Origin: Nemertoderma westbladi
Lineage: Eukaryota > Xenacoelomorpha > Nemertodermatida > Nemertodermatidae
DNA length: 50,152 bases
Direction: 5' to 3'
Assembly: GCA_032718475.1 (NCBI GenBank)
Contig: JAUCBJ010007318.1
Location: 1-50,152, forward strand
How positions within the stretch are numbered: position 1 is the first letter of the stretch; each line of letters opens with the position of its first letter. Below, piece after piece: positions 9,750 to 21,315 of this stretch. A program made the translations under genes and the position numbers. Below the pieces are notes generated by a model. It searched no databases. It worked only from the letters and a program-made list of their open reading frames with translations, and was not told the DNA's origin.

Positions 9750-11929
9750 CCTGGGGTTTCCCTATCAGCTTCTCCCAACCTTATAGCCCAACCTTCAACC
9801 CTATATTTGTACTTTAGATTGACAGCTTACAACTAACATGGTGTATTTTCCCTTTCACAATTACCTTACATTATACAGTATATACACGTTAACCTTTCTG
9901 GGATTCACCTATCAGGTATTCCCCTTTAAAACTTATATATATAATAATAGACCCTCACCTTTCCTGTTAGTTGCCAGTACATAGTCTGATGCAGACCGGT
10001 AGGTCGAAAACCTTTACTATTGTATCTTTATTTAATATAATATAACCAGCTAAAGACCCTCAATACTATTTTACTATTCTAATTAATTAATTTTAATTAA
10101 TAATTTACTAATTCTAATTACTATTTTTTCTATCATCTATACACTACTATGCTACGGCTGGTGTATGCCTACCACTTCATCCGTTCGTTTAATAAATTTA
10201 CGTCTGTTGTAACTATAAATGAGTCGTAAGTTGGATTATAAGACTAGAGATCAAAGCCACGATCGTCCCATAATATTGTTATATATAAAACTGTTAACGA
10301 TGAATCGTGCTTCTGATTATCATAATTTAGTTATGATGGTTATGATGCTATTTTACAGTGTTGCTTGGCAACACTGTAAACAACACTGCAGCTGACAAAA
10401 CTTTATTTGTTCCTTATTATAGGTAAGCATGGTGACTGCATATGTAGTATTGAATCTGTTTGGTACTTACAGTGATACTAAGCATTAGCGTATGTAGCCC
10501 ATAAAAATCATAGGATGGTAGATTTTTGATAAATAATCGGAAAAATGATCCAGATCATTAAAAAATATGGGATAAAGTCAGTAAAGACCAGCAATGACTA
10601 GCTATAAGTGTAGTAGTTTTTAAATTTATAAAACGTTCTAGAATAAAAAATCTGCTCTAGAACTTATATAAAAATAGCTACTTCTAGCTAGTATTACAGT
10701 AGGCACTACTATGGCTTTGTGACCATAAGGAAAATTTTTGAAGACAATTTTTAGAGGTTTTTGCATGACTATTTCAATTTTTATGGAGTGGTGGATACGA
10801 TTGAGTGATAGCTCGTAAATTTTTTTTTAGGTAGCTAGTGTTTTTATAAAGTAGTTAGCGTTTTAGAAATACATGAGGATTTAATTAAAAATGCAATAGA
10901 TTTTTTATGGTGCTTTTACAACGCTATAGCTAAAATTTAATATTTTTCTTAGATATTTTAGGTATTTTAAAAGCACTAGATAAGATACCTTATAATAATA
11001 TTAGCTACCAAACAAAATTTAATATCTACCATTAAATCGAATGTCAGCCAACCATATTCAAGAAAAAAAATTCCAAAAATATACCGTGGAAGGAACTATT
11101 TGATTCATCAAAGTTGGTCAAAGTAGTTATAGTTGTGGTTATAGTAGTGCCATATAGAATATTATTTTGTAGTTTTTCAGATCAGCTACTGAACTTTCAT
11201 TTTGTGAAGTATTAGTTTTGGTTATTGCGAAGTTATAGTTATATTTCGTATTTTTAAGTGAAGTAGTTGTTTATATAGCCTAGTTGTCGAAATACCGACC
11301 TAGTTGTCGGAATACAAGGTTCCCGAAATAAGAACTTAGATGAAGTGACAAAACTATTATTTTTAAATATGTATAATGTATATAGGACAAAAATATATAA
11401 TGCAACATGCCAATAACTAGGAAGAAGAGACAAGAGTGTGGAAAGAAATTACTGGGCAAATAAATGCCATTGCACCAGGGACTTTCGATTCCTACATACA
11501 TATACGCCTTCACCCGATACAATGATGTTGTATATCGTGCTAAAGTTTTAAACCATGAGCAGCACATTCGTAAGATAAACCAGAGTGGTGGAGGTCTGGT
11601 CGCAGGTCTTCCAAAGTGGGTGGAAGTTATAATATATTACATATTACCTGATGTTGTGGTTATCGGCAATACAGGGTCTGTGACCAATTCAGTAGTTAAA
11701 AGAGAATAGTAGCACAATTTATAGTGAAGATCTCGATGATATTATTCATAGTACTTCGCAAGATACTTTGTCTGTTTCGAAATTATTGGATGCAGATGAT
11801 AATGGATGAAGGAATGATCAGGAGACAAGCTGCTGTTGTAACTAGATCAATGCCAGAAACCAATACAATTCGACCTAGATCACTAAGACCTAGAGCTTGC
11901 ATGATGATGCATACGAGTTAGCATTGTTG
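9750..11929. other. anonymous AT-rich DNA with no recognised gene
   Basis: Directly right of LTR-A. Reading frames are short and non-conserved in appearance. An 81-codon frame at 11464-11709 has no motif I recognise. The one clear structure is a hairpin at 10351-10379 (TTACAGTGTTGC, short loop, inverse). Confidence 0.5.
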
Positions 11930-12140
11930 GCAGACTATACCGCCTTCACAGAAGCAGTTAAGGTAGCAGCTGTAGAGACTTTCCTTGTATACCCTCGAAA
12001 CAGGAAGAAGGCCCCCTGGAATGACCACTGAATTCAGGAATGCCGAAATGACCTCTATAAGGCACAGAATGACTCACACCGACTCAGGCACTCGAGGACA
12101 GCCAAGGATGCAGTTAAGGCTGCATCTAGGTCTCGATAAC
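11930..12140 (+). pseudogene. LINE fragment, linker between endonuclease and RT
   Basis: Plus-strand translation gives YTAFTEAVKVAA, then a PRNRKKAPW-type motif and DAVKAASRS. This matches the linker of the minus-strand LINE at 38.4-40.7 kb (YTAFTEAVKLAA, PRNRKRAPWTDN, NAVKAASRS). A TGA interrupts it after the WNDH position. It is clearly more diverged than the other copies, so it is older or a different subfamily. Only about 70 codons remain. Confidence 0.8.
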
Positions 12141-14340
12141 TTATTATAATTGATTTATTTGTCTTTACAGTTGACACTATATATAACAAAATAACCATGT
12201 ACTCAGTTAAGGGATATACAGTAGAGATCATCTTGCCTTACTTACTGCCTGGCGATTTTTATGAAATTTCCCATGAGACTTAAGGCAAGCAAAGCCCGTT
12301 CACATCCAAATGGACTAGATCATTGAATTAACTGTGAACTATATTTGAATATATTACAATTGTTTTCACTAAAAATCATGCCCCGTCCTTAAATAGAGAG
12401 ATACCTGCAGGTGGTTGAATTTGTATTTATCAAGAGACCCCGTCCTATCTGCCAGTAATGCTGTACTTCTTTAAATGTAAATAATTTTACATAACGTTGC
12501 AAGGTAAATTGGTTAAGTATCTTTCGAAATGATTAGTTGGGAATTAAGAAGGAACATGCGGAGGCGGTGGGGATTAATATTAGTTAATACACCATTACCT
12601 TCTGGATATCTCGCTGGCAATAAATAGTTTAAATCACACAAAAGGTCGTGAAACATTATTATAAATTGTTGCTAATTATAACAACTCACACTTGGTTAGA
12701 ACAACTGATAGGTGTTTAAGTATTAAGTGCTATTGAATTGGAACTAATGACATTCATTATTTGAACTATAAGATAGATACTAGATAGAGTACAGTACTTT
12801 ATATATTTTGTTAAGCAGGGTGACTTGATGTGAGAGTTTGTGGTGCAATTTCGTTATCAATAAATAATTGTCAATAAATTTATATTATAATGGCAAAATT
12901 AGCATACATAGCTTCAGTTAAATGTGGGTTGGTGGAATATCATAGCTTTTGCAAAGTTATTGCTTGCACTATTTGTATTGTTAACTAGTAATATTATAAG
13001 TTTTATTAATAGTAATATTAGTAGAAATATAATTGCTAAATCGGATCACAATAAGTCGGATATCGGATATTAGAACTCAGAGATGAAAGTATTAGTTTCA
13101 GTTTGCTAAATAAAGGCTCATATGTTAACCGGACACAGCCACAGTTAAAAGTAATTGCCGTGCAATTCTCAAGTTTGGAAGCAAAGTTGAATCTCCATAA
13201 TTTACAATGAATTTAAGAACGTATATGGCTGAATTTAGTATATTATCCCAGCTGCGACATATTAATAGCAACTTTAAGTCCTTAATGTCACAAAATAGTT
13301 CAGAACCATCGATATCAGTGATCAGCCAATAATGTTGGTATGTCGAGTATAAATTCAAATTTACTCATTAAATCAAACTATTTAGTAATTAATATACAGA
13401 AAATATACAGTTTTATGATTCTGAGTAACTTTTGAATATACCATGTCTTTGGTAACTTCAGTTGGCTTAAATTGTAATAATTTTCAATATGGCAATTTAG
13501 AAAGAATAACAGATCTTTCAGATTTTTTAAGTTCCTTGATCTTAACCATAATTTACTAATTATCGCAAATACTAGAACACTATTGTACAATGAACTCTTC
13601 AGCTACACAATGAACTCTAAAGTAGCTTGTTAGCTCTTATAACTTATTCAAATCAACATACTTGGAAACACCTCTATTCTATCAATCAGAATGATAGCTC
13701 TAACCGGGTACATGGTAATGCTACATAAGTATATCCTTGGATGAAATATGTACCACCCAAACCCATGTACCTACTACTACTGCGGTATAGTTATTACTCT
13801 TAACCCGCAATGCACTTTAACCCATTGAAACCTAATGTGATATGTATCACTTATAGTGTTCATTCCGAGGGTGGAAGAATAAGGGAGGGGCAGCAATTGT
13901 TACAGTTTAAGTACCTTGCCTGAGTTAAGTACAAAGGGTACAAAGATGGAAAAAAACAAAGAGAAACTACTGAAGTACACCCAAGGTTCACTACCGAAAC
14001 TAATCAATTAAAGGTGCACTGCCTTAAGTTCTAATACTTACTAGTGCTAGGTTGATGGATCTCGGACAGTTCAGGCCAGGTCCTTTCACGCTTCCTTATT
14101 TTTCATTGTTGTCACAATTTTCTTTCTTTGTTTTCAGGTGAAGGGAGTGGTATCCATTTTTTTATCGAGTTGCCCATACATTTGCTTTCCTAACTTAAAT
14201 AGATTTCTTTTCAGCAATCAATCCATGACCCAAGATACTGGTAGTCGTCAACGTTCCTTAGTTGACTATTATTTATGGTGGCCAGGCTACCATTAACATT
14301 AAAAGTCATGTAATAGGTTTTGTTATATATAGTTTTAGTG
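12141..14340. other. intergenic DNA upstream of the receptor gene
   Basis: No convincing frame. Two polypyrimidine tracts ending in CAG (TTCTTTGTTTTCAG near 14125-14138 and GATTTCTTTTCAG near 14200-14214) look like splice acceptors and could belong to upstream exons of the receptor at 14.4 kb, but I cannot build an exon from them. Confidence 0.35.
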
Positions 14341-14475
14341 TAAAGCAAAATGTAAGTGTTTTATCTTCCTGGGATAAAACTAATAGTTATTATTATTTAT
14401 TTTATTATATTATTGTTTTTGTCATCCAGAGATAAAACTAATTGGACGACTATTTTCACGATATGTGGAGAAGAA

Positions 14476-15396
14476 ATGAGAATCGAAGACCGAAAGAGAC
14501 GAAGTGACCCAATTCTAATGGCTCTTCAACGCGTTGAAAGTTATCTCAATAAAGTTTTACAATCTATATCTCTATTCTGCTTTGTGTTAACTATATTTAC
14601 CTTTTATAAATTCCCAGTCCTTCGTACATATTCAATGAATGTCGCGCTTAATATGATATTTGCATTGTTATTAGCTCACATTTCCTTTCTTGTTATCCAA
14701 AACATCATTATATGTGATAAGTTATTGTGTAGACTAGGTGCCATGCTTCAACATTACCTGTGGCTGTCTGTGTTTTCTAGCATGACTGTTTATGCTGTTC
14801 ACACAACGATTGTATTTACAAGAGGCCAAAAAGATATAGGCTCATTAGGGCAGCTAATGATTCGTTGTTTATGTTGCTGGGTTACACCAATACTTGTTAC
14901 GATTGGATTTATTGTTGTTGATTTTTGTAAATGTTCAATGTGGAACGACATTTACTACAGAAACGCAGGCTATTGTTGGATAAACGGCAGGTACACCTTG
15001 TATATGATTGTAATACCATTGGCCGTTTCCGTAGCCACAAATATTTTTTGCTTAGGAACTATAATATTTTACATTCAAAAAGCGACCAGAGGATCTGGAA
15101 ACGTTTCAAAAATCGGAGTGACTGATAAGGTGTTCATTTATGTAAAGTTGACAGGAATTGTTGGGGCTAGTTGGATATTTGGACTGTTTTTCCAAAGTAA
15201 GCTGCCATACAACATTGGCAATTATATATTTTCTCTTCTTAACAGCCTTCAGGGGGTCTATTGCTTTATTGGTTTTTGTACTTCAAAAAAATGCAGACGT
15301 CTTTGGAAGGAATGGTTTAATTTCACAAAAACCACTAATCATTCGAATTCGACTAATGTACCACAGACGTCAATTTCAAAAGTTAAGATATATTGA
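14476..15396 (+). CDS. family B / adhesion-type seven-transmembrane receptor
   Basis: The frame is open from 14356, but its first ATG is at 14476, giving about 306 residues. Seven hydrophobic segments lie at roughly residues 27-47, 54-75, 84-113, 125-147, 172-197, 215-238 and 248-270. Family B features are a Cys at the start of TM3 (LLCRLGA) paired with the Cys of YCW in extracellular loop 2, the TM6 motif ASWIFGLFF, the TM7 motif NSLQGVYCFIGFC, and a tail of SKKCRRLWKEW type. The product would be a plasma-membrane G-protein-coupled receptor. No extracellular domain or GPS site is present here, so upstream exons are probably missing, or this is a retained 7TM exon only. A Methuselah-like or adhesion receptor is most likely; the ligand is unknown. 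It is the only apparent host gene in the window. Confidence 0.75.
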   Translation: MRIEDRKRRSDPILMALQRVESYLNKVLQSISLFCFVLTIFTFYKFPVLRTYSMNVALNMIFALLLAHISFLVIQNIIICDKLLCRLGAMLQHYLWLSVFSSMTVYAVHTTIVFTRGQKDIGSLGQLMIRCLCCWVTPILVTIGFIVVDFCKCSMWNDIYYRNAGYCWINGRYTLYMIVIPLAVSVATNIFCLGTIIFYIQKATRGSGNVSKIGVTDKVFIYVKLTGIVGASWIFGLFFQSKLPYNIGNYIFSLLNSLQGVYCFIGFCTSKKCRRLWKEWFNFTKTTNHSNSTNVPQTSISKVKIY

Positions 15397-15544
15397 GAGA
15401 AATATATTTACAACACATGTAACATTCACCGCGCTCTTTTTTATCGTCAGCTTTTCAATCTTTTTTCAGTCTTTAAAATGCATGAACAATTTACAGTTTA
15501 CCCTTGTTGTACAATTTATATTGCTTATGCTTGCTTACCCAAAG

Positions 15545-15802
15545 GTGTTTATTAATGTAAAGTTGACAGGAATTGTTGGGGCTAGTTGGATATTTGGACT
15601 GTTTTTCCAAAGTAAACTGCCATATAACATTGGCAATTATATATTTTCTCTTCTTAACAGCCTTCAGGGGTCTATTGCTTTATTCGTTTTTGTATTTAAA
15701 AAAAAAAACGTCTTTCTTTGGAAGGAATGGTTTATAATAACTAAAACTACTAATTATTCAAATTCAACTACCGCCACCACAGATGTTAATTTCAAAAGTT
15801 AA
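15545..15802 (+). pseudogene. partial tandem copy of the receptor 3' end (TM6-TM7-tail)
   Basis: About 258 bp closely repeating 15131-15396, about 410 bp downstream. The stretch around GACAGGAATTGTTGGGGCTA is identical in both. It encodes TM6 (VKLTGIVGASWIFGLFF) and TM7. A run of five G becomes four G at the LQG position, so from there the copy is read in another phase (LQGSIALFVFVF instead of LQGVYCFIGFC) until later indels bring back LWKEWF. It ends at a TAA. With no TM1-5 attached it is a broken duplicate, unless it is used as an alternative last exon. Confidence 0.75.
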
Positions 15803-15810
15803 GACATATT

Positions 15811-16464
15811 GAGGGAAATGCACATAATCTGAATCTCACCCATTTGAAGAATACCAGGTTTTCACTTTTCGGTCTAAATTTTATTTGGATTTTATAGTAC
15901 TTTTCTCTATCTTATGTCCATTACATATACTAATTTGTTTATTAACCTGGTTAGATTCAACTCATCCGTAACCTGGGTTTTTAGTTTGACAAAATTATGA
16001 CTTCATTAATTGTAACCTATTCTTAGCAAAGGGATAAACGCGAAGTGAATATAAGAATAGTAAAGATAACCCCCAGGTAGGTGGGATAAATTTGAAAACC
16101 AACCAATAAAGCATGAATTGTACTTTTCTAATATATAGAAAAATTGTAATATTAAAAGTAGTAGGTACTTCTAAATTAGTTATATACATAAATGGATCAT
16201 GTTCTTGGAGCATGTTTTAAGTGGAGGATAGATAACATGTAAAGGGTTGGGCATGAAGTGCAAGTCACACATGTGCAAGGGAGATTCTAGGGCCTTATTG
16301 CCCCTGGCTCCCGCCCCCTGGGAAAAGAAAATCGCCCCTAAAATGATCCCTTAGTCGCAGCTTGGGAACATTTCGCTCACGGGTCTTTATCGCCCCTGGT
16401 AACTTATCACCACTGTGTGACAAATTTGAATTTTGAATGAGAGACACGTGTAGGCTTAGTAAGC
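15811..16464. other. non-coding spacer, nothing recognised
   Basis: No motif-bearing frame and no repeat was seen between the receptor copy and the minisatellite at 16465. Confidence 0.4.
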
Positions 16465-16645
16465 CAGGGAATGCCTATTCATCGCTGATCTCCCACAATA
16501 AACCCTTCCAAATCTGTTTCCTAAATGAATGCCTGTTCACCACTATGGTGATCTTCCACAGTAACCCTTCCACTATGTTTCCCAAAGGAATGCCTGTTCA
16601 CCAGCATGGGTGATCTTCCATAGTAAGCCATTCCACTCTTTTCCA
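16465..16645. repeat. three tandem units of about 60 bp
   Basis: Units begin GAATGCCTATTCATC, GAATGCCTGTTCACC and GAATGCCTGTTCACC near 16468, 16527 and 16588, and each ends with a TTTCC-type string. Divergence between units is moderate. Confidence 0.75.
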
Positions 16646-16745
16646 AGTTACCATGGTTACCATTTATCGACCAGTGAAGGATGAAAACCTGGGTAGAGAT
16701 AGTCTGCAACATCCATAGCCCCGTGCCCAAACAATAAATAATACT

Positions 16746-16839
16746 GCATTGTCCAGGTGTCGAACCTGGGACCTCCCGAATGAAAGCTCAGATTGTTGTC
16801 TAGATTGTTGCCTAGATTATCACTAGACCAAGTGGCTGC
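16746..16839 (-). ncRNA. tRNA-like sequence, probable SINE head or tRNA pseudogene
   Basis: On the minus strand, TTGGTCTAGTGATAATC resembles a pol III A box and CCAGGTTCGACACCTGG forms a perfect 5-bp T-arm with a 7-base loop containing the B box. The stretch between them is about 15-20 bases too long for a tRNA and contains a duplicated AACAATCTAG unit. The acceptor arms pair at only three positions. This is not a functional tRNA; a tRNA-derived SINE is most likely, although I did not find a second copy here. Confidence 0.6.
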
Positions 16840-17137
16840 TTAAGTCTATTAATTGAATATTAATATTTCTCTTTGTAGGCCTAAATGAAATTATTTGAGT
16901 ATAAATATAACAGTAAACTTTTAACTAAAATATGTGAATTAGAGGAAGTTTGCATAATCAGGTTTAAACCACAAACCTGTCAGACCACAAAATATTCTCT
17001 GTAAATAGGTTTTAATTAGGGATTAATAGGGAATTAAAATAGGGATTAATTCGTATATTATGTTCAGTTCTATCAATTTGGTGCAATTTAGTAGTTTTTA
17101 TGCAGCCGTACCACCAACCAATAGGAAGCAAAAACAA

Positions 17138-17150
17138 GGGGGGGGGGGGG
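17138..17150 (+). repeat. poly-G run (13)
   Basis: Thirteen consecutive G in AT-rich surroundings, a possible G-quadruplex or polymerase-slippage site. Confidence 0.8.
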
Positions 17151-17642
17151 TTACATGCAACCCACCACTTACCGGTAAGGAATCACAGACTGTCATGTAG
17201 TAGTTTAGCCCTGTAGTAGTTTAGTCCTGTATGTACTTCTGTACTTTACACCTGCATGCAGTCTAACTGAATTGAGTTGATAAAGGGCTGTTGCCCGAAA
17301 TATACTCGGTAATTTCATTTTAAATCATATTTTTGGTCACTTAGAAAAAGGTCCTTCTAAACGCACTAACTCATTGTCTATTATAAACCACAAAATAAAT
17401 TATAAAAGGCAGTTTGCACAGAACGAATTTATTTCCAGCTGGATGCTTCAGTACTACATAAGAGCTCATAACATTGGATCTACCTGACCAATCAGGATGA
17501 TTTATATAGCTCATTAGATAGCTGAGAAGTTGGCCAATCACACGCAGTATATATCTCAAAAATCTAAGTTATGCCATAAGGTACCTTTTCGCTTTCACTG
17601 TCAAAAAATGACAGTAGTGATAAGTTCCTAAAAACTCATAAC

Positions 17643-17662
17643 GGGGGGGGGGGGGGGGGGGG
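17643..17662 (+). repeat. poly-G run (20)
   Basis: Twenty consecutive G. The length is likely to vary between individuals and to be imprecise in the assembly. Confidence 0.85.
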
Positions 17663-18094
17663 TGTGGTAAGTTTGCGCAAAAATGCAATTGAAAGGGGTG
17701 ATAAGGTCCTTCTTCGGTAAGGGGTGTTGTAAAATGGTACAAATATCAGAAAGTAGGTTGTAGTTTTGTTGACCAGAATAACTTTTTCCGATTCGGAATG
17801 ATTCCAAGAAGATATTGAATCAATTATGAGACTTTTTTAATTTACATTCATTGTCAAACCAATGTTTATTTGGACCGAATAGCAGTATAGAACCTCTGCA
17901 TCTGATATCACTTTGAGGAGAGTTGTGCCCTATCGATATCATTGCATATGCATATGTATATGGCCTCTTTAACTGCAGAGCTAGAGAAACAAGGCTGGGT
18001 TGATATTTTGTGACAGTTTTCTCTTACCTGATTGTGAACAATGGCAAAGTGAAATATAACAGCAGACAACAGTCTGGTATACTTTATTTGGGCC

Positions 18095-18285
18095 CATAAT
18101 CTTATGCTTTGGCAGTCTTAGTGGGAGAATAAGAATGGTGGGCAGTCCATGCCTTTCTTGAGAGGACAATGTCCATGAAGTTGCAGATAATTTCATGAAA
18201 GGAGTTGTGGCTGTGCAATTTTACCAATAAGCGGGGCATGCATAATATTTTCGATGAGGATACAATGCTGCATGCCGATTATATA
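18095..18285 (+). pseudogene. LINE 3'-end fragment, strongly decayed
   Basis: CTTTGGCAGTC, GGTGGGCAGTCCATGCC, TTTCTTGAGA, GGAGTTGTGGCTG and the terminal AATGCTGCATGCCGAT follow the order of the LINE 3' end at 45690-45885 on the same strand. Several internal gaps and stops are present. The first match is near 18108. Confidence 0.7.
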
Positions 18286-18299
18286 TTGATTTGTTCTTT

Positions 18300-18760
18300 A
18301 TTGTATATTTTGCATTGCTTTACTTGGTAGCTCTTGTTGCTCATGTATGTACGTACGTACTACTTACATTACTTACACTGATTGCTATTTGTTTAAGTAT
18401 GTTATTGTATGTACTACTTACATTCAGCATACCATGGTTGTTATTTGCTCATGTATGTACATTGATATATACATTTAGGCTGTACTTCCCCAATAGATGT
18501 CTTTGTTCATATATGTACAATTTATGTGCATTGCTTACCCTGGTTGCTATTTGCTCATGTGTGTACAAATTTTCAGGCCCTAATAATAACTTACCTCAAT
18601 TGCTCTCTTTGTTCATATATGTAAGATTTAAATTGCTTACCCTGATTGCTATTTGCTCATGTATGTGCAACTTCATTGTTTACCCTGATTGATAATTGCT
18701 CATGTATGTACAATTTGCATTGCTTACCCAGGTTGTAATTTGCTTTGTATGTTCTTTATT
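18300..18760. repeat. degenerate minisatellite, unit about 55-65 bp
   Basis: TTGCTCATGTATGTAC or close variants recur about nine times, each preceded by a CTTACCCTGGTTGCTATT-like string. One frame stays open through it (18291-18692), but only because the repeat lacks stops in that phase; it encodes a low-complexity Leu/Ala/Cys string and is not treated as a gene. Confidence 0.75.
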
Positions 18761-19800
18761 TAAATTTTTCAAGGTTGATATTTGTATCGATAATTTACAA
18801 GTTTACCTTGGTTATACATATATTTAAACTAGAAATTATTCGATTTCGCATAATTGTTGTGCTTTGGTGAATGAAATAATGATTTATTATGCAGGAAATA
18901 TAATTATATCATGCTGAATGAAGTAGTATTTTATACTTTTTGTTACTTATTTTATACAACTTAGAATTAGACTCACTGAGGCGAAGGGAAAGACAAGCAA
19001 AATAAACTAGAACAATTAAATGTCTGCAACATAAGTCTCTATTCTAACAAAAATTATGTGCACCTTTGGAAATTCACAATTAACTGCCACTAGAGATGAC
19101 GAATGGCGAATATCATGTATGTGCCTGCTTTCATGCATATTTTCAAATATTATTATATTGATATTATGAATCAATATATTATGTTGATATATTGCCCGAA
19201 CCCCCTTGGATGATGAGGGGGGACTGTTGGGAGAAACATAATTTTAAACTGTATTTACATCATTATATGTATAAAACATTGACAAATCTTATAAAGAAAG
19301 ATTGCGTTATTCAGGATGCAGACACTTTACCAATAGGTCACTTGCCCAATACTCTATATACAGAATAAATTACTTGCCCAATAAGTTTTTTGAGACCATA
19401 ATTTCCATTCACTACGTACTTCTGCCTGTTTCTACTACAGGGGAATATGTTACGCCTCATCAGCCTACACCTATACACATACACCTACGTAAAAAAAAAA
19501 ACAGGTTACAGAGGCAGGTTGAAAGGAACCAAAACAATAAACGAGAGTTAGGAATCAACAAGAATGGCCTACCGGTACTGCAGTTGCTGTCCTGTGTAGT
19601 GTTTTTTTCAGACTACAGAATTACGAATTAATACCAGCTATCTGGTTATACCCATTTATACTGGGTACTTCGTATTATTATGAGTTTATAAAAACATTTA
19701 TAGAGAAATGTAATCGAATTGATTGGATATAGGCCAACTGAACCATGGCACACTGTATTGACCTCCCAGTCACATTCGTAATGAAATAGTCAAGTCCATC
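18761..19800. other. AT-rich DNA, nothing recognised
   Basis: Short unrelated frames only. A short palindromic AT stretch (TGATATTATGAATCAATATA) lies near 19160. Confidence 0.4.
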
Positions 19801-19819
19801 ATTTGACATCGCAGCAGAT

Positions 19820-20620
19820 GATATCGATATATGGAAATCAAAATATATGGCATTTGAACGCATTGTGGGTCTGCATAAATTCCAAATGAAGCTAAATGAG
19901 GATGATGCAGCCAACGACCCAGATTTATTAATAATGGTGAAGGGAATACGAAGGGATACATTTCTCCACTCTATAAACCATGATGATACATTAAAGGTTG
20001 TCTTAGAACTTGATGTACAACTGGTTGATGACGTAAAAGGAGATGCCAATAAGTGGGTTACTGGAATGGAACATCGTGTTAGATGATCGACAAACATCCG
20101 AGTTTATAGGGATGAATTGCTGCGACGCAAGCAGCAGGAGGGTGAACCCTTCTGAGATTTTCTTTTAGCTATCTGAGATATAGCTAAACACTGTGGCCAC
20201 AATGATGAACAAGGAAATAACATGAATAACAGATTGTTAGACACTATTATTCTAAATATTCGTGATGCGGAAGCAAAATGTATACTCTTAGGAACATGGA
20301 GGAGATCTAACCCCAATGATGCTGTAAAGATCGCTACTGCACAGTACAGATGAAGCTGAAAAACAAGATGAAATAAAGCTGTGCCCAAATGGTGATAAAA
20401 ATAACACAAGCATATTATGTTTTAATAACGCAATCAACCATCCTCACAGCACTCAGCAGAACTTCTATCAGGTATTCTCACAGCAGATCTTTAATTCAGG
20501 ATACTCACGAGAGAGAAGCCAAACCAACTGCACTAGCTGTGGTAGGTGGTGACATACTGGAAATGAAATATGCCCAGGACGTAATGGGAATTGTGGAATT
20601 ACAGTGCTGTTTAAAGCGGA
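19820..20620 (+). pseudogene. Ty3/gypsy-type Gag remnant with zinc knuckle
   Basis: The plus-strand frame starting near IDIWKSKYMAFERI runs to about 20084 and continues in phase after two stops as IRVYRDELLRRKQQEGEPF, LAI-DIAKHCGH and NNRLLDTIILNIRDAEAK, which is the order of a retrotransposon Gag core. Near 20520-20600, in another phase, a CTSCGR...HTGNEICPG motif fits a CCHC-type knuckle. At least five stops and two phase changes make it a pseudogene. The link to Ty3/gypsy rests on motif order, not on a search. Confidence 0.65.
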
Positions 20621-20639
20621 GGGTTTCTAATCCAACAAC

Positions 20640-21298
20640 ACCTCCCACCCACAATATCGTTACCAATCGTACCTGATGCCCTATCCAGACTAAAACATCA
20701 TGATACCACATCATCAGACCTTACATTCGCTGATTATGACAGTAATTATGCACACAATGTTATTCTCAACACACTGTCATGCACCGATCATTCACATGTG
20801 GATGGTCGACTCAAGGATATACTCAACATAGATGCATCTGATGACATTGAACCATCAGGTTTAATTCTTATGGGTTAAAGGCTCCAAATTGTTATCCCCA
20901 CCACTGAACAACCATTGGTTCCAGATGAATTGCATTCATCCAGGGAAAAACCAAAACACTGTGTGCTGAAAACATGATCAAGATATCCAAGAAACTTCTA
21001 TATAGCTGTCTAGATGCTAAAAATTCAACCATTGATCAGGAAAAGCTGGTATGTGGCCTTTTGGCATTGCACAACTCGAATCGTGATGGGCTGATCAAAC
21101 GACATGAGGAGTACAACCAACGCAGTCGACCCCTTAATGATCTCCCTACTGGTGCTCCAGTTATTTTTCATGATCCAGTTACTAACCGATGGAATCAATT
21201 AGGCACTATTGTAAACGCCCAAAGCATGACTACAAAGTCCGCTTCCCCAATGTGCAATGTACATATTTTATCAAATTCTGCAATTAGTTTTAGTGGAT
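20640..21298 (+). pseudogene. Ty3/gypsy-type Pol remnant (RNase H tether and integrase C-terminus)
   Basis: Near 20665 a VPDALSRL motif is the usual end of the gypsy RNase H/tether region. From 20974 a 108-codon frame carries LVCGLLALHNSNRDG, then KRHEEYNQRSRPLNDLPTGA, VIFHDP and NRWNQLGTI, which corresponds to the integrase catalytic end and the C-terminal chromodomain-like module of gypsy elements. Protease, reverse transcriptase and most of integrase are missing, so a large internal deletion joins Gag to this tail. It ends at 21298. Confidence 0.65.
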
Positions 21299-21315
21299 AA
21301 TTTTTTTGGTGACTG
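21265..21315 (+). repeat. 52-bp dispersed repeat, copy 1
   Basis: TTATCAAATTCTGCAATTAG, a few changed bases, then GATAATTTTTTTGGTGACTG. Copy 2 is at 26050-26100 in the same orientation. Copy 1 overlaps the end of the gypsy integrase frame, so copy 2 may be a scrap of the same element. Confidence 0.7.

Noticed and set aside
11464-11709. 81-codon frame
   Set aside because: No motif, no second copy and no splice context; kept only as a remark in the spacer entry.
15158-15802. 214-codon frame overlapping the receptor and its copy
   Set aside because: The first part is an out-of-phase reading of the receptor; only the last 86 codons (the duplicated segment) are meaningful.
18291-18692. 133-codon hydrophobic frame
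   Set aside because: It lies wholly within a degenerate minisatellite; its openness follows from the repeat unit.
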